Source of the DNA: Telluria sp042683405
GTDB lineage: Bacteria > Pseudomonadota > Gammaproteobacteria > Burkholderiales > Burkholderiaceae_D
Reading direction: 5' to 3'
DNA: 64,000 nucleotides
Assembly (NCBI RefSeq): GCF_042683405.1
Contig: NZ_JBHUJS010000001.1
Location: forward strand, 496,001-560,000
Shown here: positions 47,606-56,700 of the stretch, in pieces
Layout of the letters: each line of letters opens with the position of its first letter
Position numbering within the stretch: position 1 is the stretch's first letter
Made by a program: the position numbers and the translations under genes
The notes under the pieces: generated by a model
Databases searched by the model: none
The model's input: only the letters and a program-made list of their open reading frames with translations
Told to the model about the DNA's origin: nothing

Positions 47606-47635
47606 GGGGACGGTCCACGCATGGCGACCGTCCCC
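47606..47635. repeat. Palindrome between the two DUF885 genes
   Basis: GGGGACGGTC, 10-base loop, GACCGTCCCC: a perfect 10-bp stem in the 62-base gap. Member of the GGGGAC palindrome family; no T-tract, so it may adjust relative expression rather than terminate. Confidence 0.65.
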
Positions 47636-47645
47636 GGGGGACGCG

Positions 47646-49403
47646 TTACTTGTAGAACTTCCAGGAGGCGGTGTAATTGCGCGGAATGCGCTCGCCTTTG
47701 AGCCGTGCTCGCAGCATCTCGACCGGCATCGCACCCGACTGCAGGACGCTGTCGTTGAACTGCTTGATGGTCATCTTGCCGGCATCGACCAGCTCGCGCT
47801 TGAGCGCATACAGCTGCAGCGCCCCGATCATGTAGCCCGCCTGGTACAGCGGAGGATAGCTGCCGTTGAACGAACGGCGCACTTCCGCGCGCGCGTTGTC
47901 CGGCTCGTGGCCGACGCGCTTGACCAGCATGTCCACCGCCTGCTCCGGCGTCAGCTTACCCATGTGGAAGCCGAGAGAGAACAGGATGCGCGCCGCGCGG
48001 TGGTTCCGCCAGAACAGCATGCCGATGCGGTCTTCCGGTTTCTTGGCGAAGCCGCGGTCCCACAGCAGGAACTCCCAGTACACCGCCCAGCCTTCCGACA
48101 TGAACGGCGTATCGAACAGGCCGCGGTGCGGCTGGTAGCGCTCCTCCATGAAGCCCTGCAGGTGGTGGCCCGGGATCAGCTCGTGGTGCACCACCGCGCG
48201 CGAGAAGTGCGGGTTATTCCCGCGCATCGTCATCAGCTTCTGGTCGTGCGTCATGGTGTCGGTCGGGTAGGCCACCAGGATGGTCGGGCCGCCCAGGAAG
48301 AACGGGCTGGCCAGCTGCGCCTCGGGCGACAGCATGTCCATGCGCCAGGTATGGCGCGCCAGTTCAGGCACCGTGATCAGGTCATTGCCGGTGACGTAGT
48401 CGATCGCTTCCTTGGCCAGGTTGCGCACCAGCTCCGTCTGTTCGCCGGGGCCGACGTGCAGCGTCTTCACCTTCTCCATCGCGGCGTGCCAGTCGTCGCC
48501 GAATCCCATCTCGCGCGATGCGCGGCGCAGCTCCGCTTCGCCCCATGCCAACTCCTTCTCGGCCAGCGCCATCAGCTCTTCCGGCGTGTACGGGATCAGC
48601 TCGCGCTGCAGCGCGCTCACCAGCCCGTCGCGGCCGATCGGATCGCCCGCCACGTTGAGCAGCGCGGGCGAGGACTTGCCGACCAGGTGCTCATTCAGCT
48701 TTTCGGCATAAGTGGACAGCGCCTTGTCGAGGTCCGCGTAAGGGCGCTTGATCCACCAGGTCATGACCGGGTCGAAGCCCGCGTAATAGTCATGCCATGC
48801 CTTCAGGTCCGCCGACGCGGCATTCAGGATCAGCATGGCGCGGCTGGCGGTGCTGCGCGATGCCAGCGGCTTCGGGCTCTTGAAGCCCGGCGCCGCCAGC
48901 AGCGCGTCCTGCGCCTTCTGCACGTCCGCGATGGCCGTGTTCAGCACCGCGGCGCTGGCAGCGCCGTCCTGCGCCTGCATCAGGCGGCGCTTTTCGGCCA
49001 GGTCGATCAGCGGGCGCAGGAACGGCACCAGCGGTTCCGCTTCCTGGTAACGCTTGCCGGCAGCCTCCAGCTCGCGCTGCTGGAACTGGATCTGGTTGCG
49101 CAGCATGACCCAGTCCAGCCGGTCGTCCACGCCGAAGCTGTCGAAGGGCAGCCGGTCCAGCTCTGCCAGCCATTCGTCATAGAAGCGCTTGTAGCTGGTA
49201 CCCAGCACGGCGCCGTTGTCGACCGTGTAAAGGCGCCCCATGCTGCGCGAATCGAGACGGAAACGTTCCACCAGGACCGGCATGACCTGCTTCGAATCGG
49301 CCGCCAGCGGCGCAAGCTGCGGCGCCAGCTGGGCGGCGCCCGCCAGCGGCGCGCACGCCATCAAGCCTGCCGCGAGCAGGCCGAGCGAAAACCGCGCGCT
49401 CAT
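47646..49403 (-). CDS. DUF885-family metallopeptidase-like protein (2)
   Basis: A 585-residue exported protein (signal MSARFSLGLLAAGLMACAPLAGA). It carries the DUF885 zinc motif VVHHELIPGHHLQGFMEE and FMSEGWAVYWEFLLWDRG. It is distantly related to the following gene (similar length and motif spacing, low overall similarity), so the pair probably arose by an old duplication. Its start overlaps the stop of the Liv-type binding protein gene by four bases (ATGA), so the three genes form a translationally coupled minus-strand operon, linking amino-acid/peptide binding to peptide cleavage. Confidence 0.85.
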   Translation of the reverse strand: MSARFSLGLLAAGLMACAPLAGAAQLAPQLAPLAADSKQVMPVLVERFRLDSRSMGRLYTVDNGAVLGTSYKRFYDEWLAELDRLPFDSFGVDDRLDWVMLRNQIQFQQRELEAAGKRYQEAEPLVPFLRPLIDLAEKRRLMQAQDGAASAAVLNTAIADVQKAQDALLAAPGFKSPKPLASRSTASRAMLILNAASADLKAWHDYYAGFDPVMTWWIKRPYADLDKALSTYAEKLNEHLVGKSSPALLNVAGDPIGRDGLVSALQRELIPYTPEELMALAEKELAWGEAELRRASREMGFGDDWHAAMEKVKTLHVGPGEQTELVRNLAKEAIDYVTGNDLITVPELARHTWRMDMLSPEAQLASPFFLGGPTILVAYPTDTMTHDQKLMTMRGNNPHFSRAVVHHELIPGHHLQGFMEERYQPHRGLFDTPFMSEGWAVYWEFLLWDRGFAKKPEDRIGMLFWRNHRAARILFSLGFHMGKLTPEQAVDMLVKRVGHEPDNARAEVRRSFNGSYPPLYQAGYMIGALQLYALKRELVDAGKMTIKQFNDSVLQSGAMPVEMLRARLKGERIPRNYTASWKFYK

Positions 49404-50527
49404 TGGGATACCGGCGCTGGAGCACCATTGCGGAAGGTGTAGATCGTGACCGCCGACTGCTTCATGTTCCCGGCCGCGTCGTACGCATACGTCCCCACCA
49501 CGCCCTTGTAGGTCTGGGTGTGCAGCGCCTGCGCCACGACGGCAGGGTCGGTCGAATTGGTGGTCTTCATCGCCTGCGCGATGAACATGGTCTGGTCATA
49601 GAAGGATGGCGCGTACACGTCCGGCTTGCGCTTGAAGCGCTGGGTGTAGCGCGCCTCGAACGCCGGGCCGCCGGCCTGGCGGTCCAGGATGGCGCCGCCT
49701 TGCGCGCACAGCACGTTCTCGCCGACGGCGTCGCCGCCCAGCTTGGCCATCTCCGGGCTGCACAGCGTGTCGCCACCCAGCAGCTTCGCATTCAGGCCCA
49801 GCGCCTTCATCTGGCGCGCCATGGGCGCTGCCTGCGGCGCATAGCCGCCGAAGAAGATCGCGTCCACCTTCTGCGACTTGAGCTTGGTGAGGATCGCCGC
49901 GAAATCGGTCGCCTTGTCGGTGGTGTACTCGTGGCCTGCGACCTTGATGCCGGCCTTGCGCGCCTGCTTCACGAATTCCATCGCCACGCCCTGGCCGAAC
50001 GCGGTGCGGTCGTCGATCACGCCGACGTTCTTGAGCTTGAGCGCGGAGGCGGCGTGTTGCGCCATCGCGGCGCCGGCCTGGGTGTCGCTGGCGACAATGC
50101 GGAACACGCGCTTGTAGCCGGACTGGGTGATCTTGGGATTGGTGCCGACCGTCGACATCACGATGCCGTTGTCGTTATAGACGCGCGAGGCGGGGATCGC
50201 CACGCCCGAGTTGTACGGACCGAGCACGTACTTCACGCCCGCATCGGCGAACTTCTGCGCCACGATCACGCCGGCCTTCGGGTCGCCCTGGTCGTCTTCC
50301 GCGCGCAGTTCGAAGCGCACCGGCTTGCCGCCGATCGTCATCTTCTTCGCGTTCAGCTCCTCGACCGCGAGCCGGACGCCGTTCTCATTGTCCTTGCCGG
50401 CGAACGCGTTCGAGCCCGAAAGCGGGCTGCTCACGCCGATCTTTACAACCTGTTCCTGCGCCTGTGCGGCTGGCGCCAGCAGCAGCGCGGCCAGCGCCAG
50501 CGGCGCCGTGTAAGTCTTCGAATACAT
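49400..50527 (-). CDS. Branched-chain amino acid-type ABC substrate-binding protein
   Basis: A 375-residue periplasmic binding protein (signal MYSKTYTAPLALAALLLAPAAQA) of the Leu/Ile/Val-binding family: VVKIGVSSPLSGSNAFAGKDNENGVRLAVEELNAKK, VKYVLGPYNSGVAIPASRVYNDNGIVMSTVGTNP, then VDAIFFGGYAPQAAPMARQMKALGL and a C-terminal KGVVGTYAYDAAGN. It should bind a branched-chain or related amino acid. GGAG is nine bases before the ATG at 50527. The livHMGF permease and ATPase genes are not in the window, so it may feed a transporter encoded elsewhere. Confidence 0.9.
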   Translation of the reverse strand: MYSKTYTAPLALAALLLAPAAQAQEQVVKIGVSSPLSGSNAFAGKDNENGVRLAVEELNAKKMTIGGKPVRFELRAEDDQGDPKAGVIVAQKFADAGVKYVLGPYNSGVAIPASRVYNDNGIVMSTVGTNPKITQSGYKRVFRIVASDTQAGAAMAQHAASALKLKNVGVIDDRTAFGQGVAMEFVKQARKAGIKVAGHEYTTDKATDFAAILTKLKSQKVDAIFFGGYAPQAAPMARQMKALGLNAKLLGGDTLCSPEMAKLGGDAVGENVLCAQGGAILDRQAGGPAFEARYTQRFKRKPDVYAPSFYDQTMFIAQAMKTTNSTDPAVVAQALHTQTYKGVVGTYAYDAAGNMKQSAVTIYTFRNGAPAPVSQ

Positions 50528-50597
50528 GCGGGGTGTCTCCAACTGTTCTATAAACAGCGGCAATCATCGCATGAAAAGAAGCGCGCAGGAACCAGCT

Positions 50598-51083
50598 TTA
50601 CGCGGGCAGGCGCTGGCTCACCAGGTCAAGCGGCAGGGCGGTCGTGGACTTGATCTGCTCCATCGAGAACGCCGAGGACACGCCGGACAGCCTGGCCGCC
50701 TTGATCAGCTTTTTGTAGAAGCGGTCGTAGCCGTCGATATCGTTGGTGACCACCTTGAGCAGGTAGTCCACATCCCCGCTCATGCGGTGGAACTCCTGCA
50801 CCTCCGGCATGTTGGTAACCGCCTCGGCGAAAGTCGTCAGCCACTTCTCGTCGTGTTCCGTGGTGCGCACGCTGACGAACACCGTCACCGGCAACCCCAC
50901 CTTGTGGCGGTTGATGATCGAGACGCGCGCCTGGATGTAGCCCTCGTCCTCCAGGCGGCGCACCCGTTTCCAGCACGGGGTACTCGAAAGCCCCACCTTT
51001 TCGCTCAGCGCGGCGATGGAAAGTGTCGCGTCCGCCTGCAGTGCTGCCAGGATGGCACAGTCGAATTTGTCGAGAGAAATCAT
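50598..51083 (-). CDS. Lrp/AsnC-family transcriptional regulator
   Basis: A 161-residue regulator: N-terminal HTH (DKFDCAILAALQADATLSIAALSEKVGLSSTPCWKRVRRLEDEGYI) and a C-terminal RAM/AsnC ligand domain (GLPVTVFVSVRTTEHD ... FHRMSGDVDYLLKVVTNDIDGYDRFYKKL). The ATG at 51083 has AAAGG upstream; a GTG two codons earlier is possible. It is divergent from the cysteine desulfurase fusion and tandem with the Liv-type binding protein. Lrp-type regulators often control the gene they face, so it may respond to cysteine or another amino acid; that is inferred from position. Confidence 0.92.
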   Translation of the reverse strand: MISLDKFDCAILAALQADATLSIAALSEKVGLSSTPCWKRVRRLEDEGYIQARVSIINRHKVGLPVTVFVSVRTTEHDEKWLTTFAEAVTNMPEVQEFHRMSGDVDYLLKVVTNDIDGYDRFYKKLIKAARLSGVSSAFSMEQIKSTTALPLDLVSQRLPA

Positions 51084-51221
51084 TTGCACCTTTCGCCCGA
51101 TTGAGTATGGATGTGCTCCATTCTACGCAAAACGCGGAAATTATGGCACGTATTAACGCGCCGGGGGCGGTACCATATTAACCAAAGTTAAGCATCCCAT
51201 CTATACATACACGGAAACAAA
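51084..51221. promoter_or_regulatory. Divergent promoter/operator region
   Basis: 138 bases between the Lrp-type regulator and the desulfurase fusion. It is AT-richer than its surroundings, with a TTATTAA/TTAACC-type stretch near 51180 that could serve as a -10 or an Lrp-type binding site. No site is placed with confidence. Confidence 0.4.
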
Positions 51222-53288
51222 ATGAGCCAGGAGATCTACCTCGACGCCAACGCCACCTCGCCGGTCATGCCGGCCGCGATCGACGCGGCGCTGGCCGCCA
51301 TGCGCGACGGCTTCGGCAACCCGAGCAGCACCCACGCCACCGGCCTGCGCGCGCGCGCCATGCTCGATGGCGTCCGGGCGCGCGCGCGGCGGGTGCTGGG
51401 CGCGCCCCGGGGCAAGGTCATCTTCACCAGCGGCGCCACCGAAGCGATCCAGACGGCGGTGCTGTCCGCCCTGTGCGCGCTGCGTGCGCGCCGGGCGGCC
51501 GGCGAAGCGGTCGGCAGCCTGCTCGTGTATGGCGCCACCGAACACAAGGCCGTCCCGTACGCGCTGGCACACTGGAACGCCGTCCTTGGCACCGGCTTCG
51601 AACTGCGCGCGCTGCCGGTCGACGCAGAAGGCCGCCACCGCATCGACGTCCTGCGCGACCTGCTGCCGCAGGCTGCCTTCGTCTGCACCATGGCCGCGAA
51701 CAACGAGAGCGGCGTCGTCACCGACCTCGCCGCCATCGGCGCGGCGCTCGACCAGGCGCCGCAGCGGCCGCTGTGGATGGTCGACTGCGTCCAGGCGCTG
51801 GGCAAACTGCCGCTGCAACTGGACGACAGCCGCATCGACTACGCCCCGTTCTCCGGGCACAAGCTGTACGCGCCCAAGGGCATCGGCATGCTGTACGTGC
51901 GCGAGGGCGCCCCGTTCACCGCGCTGTGCATGGGCGGCGGGCAGGAAGCGGGCGACCGCAGCGGCACCGAAAACATGGCCGGGATCGCCGCGCTGGGCGC
52001 CGTGCTCGAAGCGCTCGAGGATGGCGCGGCCTTCCGCACCCACAGCGAGATGGCGGCGATGCGCGAGCGCCTGGCCGCAGCGCTGCGCAGCGCCTTCCCC
52101 GACATCGTCTTCAACGTCCCGTTCGCGCACGCGCTGCCGACCACCATCAGCTTCGCCGTGCCGTCCGTATCGGGCAAGGAACTGCTCGACCTGTTCGACG
52201 CGGCCGGCGTGCGCGTCTCGGCCGGCTCCGCATGTTCCGCCGCCTCCGCCGCGCCGAGCTACGTCCTGCAGGCGATGGGCGCCGACGAGTGGCGCACCAG
52301 GGCCTCAGTGCGCATGTCGTTCGGCCCGCTGGCCGACGACGCCTTCATCGACGCCGCCTGCGCCCGCATCGAACGGTGCGGCCAGGCCCTGCGCTCTGCC
52401 GGCATTGGCGGGCGCACCGCACCGCAGCTGCCGCTCGTCACCCACCTCTCCGCGGGCGGCGCCCACAGCTGGATCATCGCCGAGGAGGGCGGCTGCATCG
52501 TCATCGACCCTGCCGACGCACTGTGCCAGCGCATCGCCGACATGACCTATGCCTCGCGCAGCAGCGTGCGCGCCATCGTCCTCACCCAGCCCGGACCGCA
52601 AGCCGGCGCCGCCCGCGACCGGCTCGCCCAGCTGTGCGGCGCCGTGCTGGGCGAATGCGACGCCGACGGCTGGCCGCTGACCAGCGCCCCGATCGAACTG
52701 GCCGACGGCGCCATCGCCGGCTCGATCGCCCTTTCCGAGCACCGACTCGTGCGCCAGCAAGCCGGAGGCGCCAGCGCCTACCTGCTCGGCAGCGCGCGCC
52801 GCGCCCGCCTGGATGGTGGCGCCATCCGCTACGCCTTTGGCGACGCCGCAGCCGACCCCGCCATCGCGGCGCGCATCGGCGGCGACACGCTCCTGTGCTG
52901 CCCGCGGGGCGACGAACTGCCGTTCGCCCGCGCCGCCGCTGCCTCGTGCGACGACACCGTCTCCGGCCTGCTGCAGCTCGACGCCTCCGCGCTCGACCGT
53001 TTCCTCGCCTCGCACCCCGGCGCCCGCCTGATCGACCTGCGCGAGCACTACGAATTCCTGGCAGGCCCCGCCCCCTCGTGCGGCATCCCCGTCGAAAGCG
53101 TCCCGCTCTCGCAGCTCGCCTCCCACCTCCCTGGCTGGCTCGGTGCCGACCAGCGCCCCCTCGTCCTCTACTGCCGCAGCGGCGCCCGCAGCGCCCGCGC
53201 CGCCCGCTGCCTGCACCGCCTCGGCTACCTTAACGCCTGGCAACTCAGCGGCGGCCTCGCCCTCGGCGGCGCCCTGCTCGCCGCCTGA
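51222..53288 (+). CDS. Cysteine desulfurase fused to MBL-like and rhodanese domains
   Basis: A 688-residue three-part protein. Residues 1-390 are a class V aminotransferase of the NifS/IscS type: GNPSSTHATG, TEHKA, the PLP lysine in SGHKLYAPKG (~K214) and the active-site cysteine in SAGSACSAASAAPSYVL (~C338). Residues ~400-580 follow the metallo-beta-lactamase strand order (SWIIAEEGGCIVIDPA; RAIVLTQPGPQAGAARDRL), but the metal motif HxHxDH is replaced by QPGPQAG, so the domain looks metal-free. Residues ~590-688 are a rhodanese domain with active Cys ~651 in LYCRSGARSARAA. The enzyme should move sulfur from cysteine through a persulfide relay to an unknown acceptor. The Lrp-type gene beside it suggests amino-acid control. 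Confidence 0.88.
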   Translation: MSQEIYLDANATSPVMPAAIDAALAAMRDGFGNPSSTHATGLRARAMLDGVRARARRVLGAPRGKVIFTSGATEAIQTAVLSALCALRARRAAGEAVGSLLVYGATEHKAVPYALAHWNAVLGTGFELRALPVDAEGRHRIDVLRDLLPQAAFVCTMAANNESGVVTDLAAIGAALDQAPQRPLWMVDCVQALGKLPLQLDDSRIDYAPFSGHKLYAPKGIGMLYVREGAPFTALCMGGGQEAGDRSGTENMAGIAALGAVLEALEDGAAFRTHSEMAAMRERLAAALRSAFPDIVFNVPFAHALPTTISFAVPSVSGKELLDLFDAAGVRVSAGSACSAASAAPSYVLQAMGADEWRTRASVRMSFGPLADDAFIDAACARIERCGQALRSAGIGGRTAPQLPLVTHLSAGGAHSWIIAEEGGCIVIDPADALCQRIADMTYASRSSVRAIVLTQPGPQAGAARDRLAQLCGAVLGECDADGWPLTSAPIELADGAIAGSIALSEHRLVRQQAGGASAYLLGSARRARLDGGAIRYAFGDAAADPAIAARIGGDTLLCCPRGDELPFARAAAASCDDTVSGLLQLDASALDRFLASHPGARLIDLREHYEFLAGPAPSCGIPVESVPLSQLASHLPGWLGADQRPLVLYCRSGARSARAARCLHRLGYLNAWQLSGGLALGGALLAA

Positions 53289-53708
53289 TCTACATCAACC
53301 CCGGGGTCAGGCCCGCATTGATGAGCTGGGGTCAGGCATCGGGCGCATTCCGCACGACTTTTGGCGCGCACGATTGCAGCGGTGTCGCGCCGCGCTACTT
53401 TTCCCGTCAAATTCCTGCACATCGCTTGCGTTGGATCAAGCGCGGGGTCAGGCACGCCCGCAGGAGGGTGCCTGACCCCGGTGCCAACCAATACCTGCAC
53501 ATCGTTTGCGTTGGATCAAGCTTGGGGTCAGGCCCGCCCGCAGGGGAGTGCCTGACCCCGGTGGGACCCTGGTGGCTGCTGAGTGTGTTCGATGGCGCAC
53601 AGTCGCAGGCAACATGCCGGCTTACCATGGCTAGTCCATTCCACGCCGGGGCTGCATGTGGCGGCGCGTATGTCGCGGTCCGTGTTGCGCGGCATTACGA
53701 GGCAGCCA
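53289..53708. other. Repeat-rich spacer before the glucan synthase gene
   Basis: 420 bases without a supported gene. Holds scattered GGGGTCAGGC elements (53303-53312, 53328-53337) and the 80-bp tandem repeat at 53414-53573. The promoter of the glucan synthase gene probably lies after the repeats, but is not placed. Confidence 0.6.
53414..53573 (+). repeat. 80-bp tandem repeat with hairpins
   Basis: Two copies of an ~80-base unit (53414-53493 and 53494-53573), each starting CCTGCACATCG and containing GCGTTGGATCAAGC. Each includes an inverted repeat: GGGGTCAGGCAC/GTGCCTGACCCC at 53444-53479 and GGGGTCAGGC/GCCTGACCCC at 53524-53559. Copies differ at a handful of positions by eye. Non-coding. 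Confidence 0.8.
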
Positions 53709-56700
53709 TTGAAACAGGAAACGCCCCCGCTACCAGATCCGTCCAGCCCTCGCGGTCTCGCCGATGAGCAGCCGCTGCGCGCCGAGTTGTTCGGCGCGGC
53801 CCGGATGGCGCAACACGGGCGCGAGCTCGCTTCACTCCACCGTATCGATCAGCGCACGCCGCCCGTGCGCCTGCTGCCGCGCCTCGCCGCCAATGCCGGG
53901 GCCATCGTGCAGGCCTGCGATGGCATCGCGGCTGCGAGCAAGGGCGGGCTCGCGCTCACGCCGGCTGCCGAATGCCTGCTGCAGCACGCCACGCTGATCG
54001 GGGAGCAGGCGCTGCGCGCCAGGCGCGAGATGCCGCGCAAGCTGCGCCGCACGCTGCCGCGGCTCGCCGGCGGCGAGGGCGCCGGCGAGCCGCGCATCTA
54101 CCAACTGGCGCTGGAGCTGGTCGCGCACACCGATGGGAAGGTCGATGTCGACAACGCGGCGCGGTTTCTCGCCGCCTACCAGGAAACCCACGTCCTGACG
54201 CTGGCCGAACTGCAGCTGTTCCCGGCGATGCTGCGCGTCGCCCTGGTCGAGGCGCTGCGCCGCATTGCCGGCGCCACGCTGCGTGGCCTGAACGAGCGCC
54301 GCCTCGCGAACCAATGGGCAGACCGGTTGGCACAAGCGGCCCCGGAGCCCGCCCGCCTGCTGGTGCTGGTGGCCGACATGGCACGCTCGCAGCCGCCGTG
54401 CACCCGCAGCTTCGTGGCCGAACTGTCGCGCCGCCTGCAGGGCCAGAGCGCGACGCTGGCGATGCAGTGGCTGGCCGCCAACCTGGCCAAGACCGGCCGC
54501 ACGGTCGAGCAGGAGGTGCTGGACGAGATCGCGCAGCAGGCCGCCGACCAGGCATCGGTTGACAACGCGGCGGCGACCCTGCGGTTGCTGGGAACGGTGG
54601 ATTGGCAGGCCTTCGTCGCGCGGCTCAGCCACGTCGAGCAGGAGCTCGGGCGCGATCCGGACGGCACTTATCCGCGCATGGACGCCGGCACGCGGGAAAC
54701 CTACCGGCGCAAGGTTGCGCTGCTGGCTGGCCGCAGCGGCCGCCCCGAGCTGGAGGTGGCGCAGGCCGCCGTGGCACTGGCGCGCGAGCCGCGCGCACCG
54801 AGCGCCGGCGGACTGGATCCGCGCACCCGCCACGTCGGCCACTACCTGGTCGGGCGTGGTGCGCCCTTGCTCGAAGAGCGCCTGGGGCTGGCCCCGCGCG
54901 CCAGTCCGTTTGCCTCGCAGCGCTCACGCCTGCTCGCTTTCCTCGGTGCGATCTTCGTGTTCACCACGCTGTTCACCGTCGCGGCGATGGACCGCGCCCG
55001 CGACAGCGCACTGGACGAGGTGCTGGCTGCGCTGTTCACGCTGGTGTTCTCGGTCGGCGCGAGCCAGCTGGCAGTTGCGCTCGTCAGCTTCATTGCCGGC
55101 CAGCTGACCAGGCCGCGCCTCCTGCCGCGCATGGATTTCCGCGACGGCGTGCCGGACGACGCGCAGGCGCTGGTCGCCGTGCCATCGATGCTCTATTCGC
55201 CGGCGGACGTCGACACCTTGTGCGACACGCTGGAAGTGCACTTCCTCGCGAACCGCGACCCCAATCTGCGTTTCTGCCTGCTCACCGATTTTGCGGACGC
55301 CGACGCGCAGCACGTGCACGGCGACGACGAGTTGCTGGCGCTGGCGCGCGCGCGCATCGACGCGCTGAACGGCCGTCACGCATTCGAGCGCACGGTCACG
55401 ACCTATGACGAAGACGGCACGGCGGCGGAGCACACGCAGCAGGTGCAGCCCTTCCTGCTGCTGCATCGCGCGCGCCGCTGGAACCCGCAGGAAGGGGTGT
55501 GGATGGGCCACGAGCGCCGACGCGGCAAGCTCGCCGAGCTCACCGCCTTGCTGCGCGGCGGCCCGCGCACGGGATTCGAGCTGATGGTGGGCCAGGTCGA
55601 CCAGCTGCATGCGGTTCGCTACGTGATCACGCTCGACGCTGATACGATGCTGCCTCGCGATGCGGCGCGCGAGCTGGTCGCCACCATGGCGCATCCGCTG
55701 AACCAGGCGCAGGTGGCGCCGGACGGTTCGCGCGTTCTCGACGGCTACGGCATGCTGCAGCCGCGGATGGCGGTGCGCCTGCCTGCCACGCTGTCGTCCC
55801 GCTACGAGGGCCTGTGCGCCGGCGCCCACGGCGTCGATCCGCGCACGCGCAGCCTGCCCGACGCTTACCAGAGCCTGTTCGGGGAAGGTTCGTTCGCCGG
55901 CAAGGGCATCTACGATGTCGATGCCTACGAGCGCGTCCTCGGCAAGCGCCTGCCCGTGAACCGCATACTCAGCCACGACCTGCTGGAAGGCTGCTACCTG
56001 CGCTCGGGCGTGTTGGCGGACCAGCTGCTGTACGAGCCGACACCGTCGCGCTACAGCGAGGACGTGGGCCGCCGCCACCGCTGGGTGCGCGGCGACTGGC
56101 AAATCGCGGGCTGGCTGCGTCCGACCGTTCCCGGTCCGGATGGCGCTCGCCTGCCGAATCCGCTCACTCCGCTGTCGCGCTGGAAGATCTTCGATAACCT
56201 GCGCCGCAGCCTGGTGGCGCCCGCGTTGACAGCCCTGCTGGTGATATCGTGGCCGGTGATTCCGGTGGACTGGTTCTGGACCGCAGCAGTGCTGGCGGCG
56301 ATCTTCGTGCCGCCGATGGTGTCGGCGCTGTTCAACCTGATCGAGAAGCCGGCGGGTGTGCCGTGGCCGCAGCACTGGTCCAACGTGTGGCATAACGCCG
56401 CGATGTCGATCGGCCATGCCGGCCTGGCGCTGGTGTTCCTGCCTTACGAGGCGTTCGTGAACCTCGATGCGATCGTGCGCACCTGCTGGCGCATGCTGGT
56501 GTCGCGCCGGCGCCTGCTGGAATGGCGGCCGGCGAGCCTGTCGCGTTCTTCCGCCAACCTGCACAGCAATGCCCGCAATATGTGGTTCGCGCCGCTGCTG
56601 GCCGTGCTGTGCGCGGTGGCGCTGCAGCTGTCCAATCCTCCCGCGCTGCTGCTGGCAGGGCCATTCCTGCTCGCGTGGCTGCTGTCGCCGCTGGTGGCAT

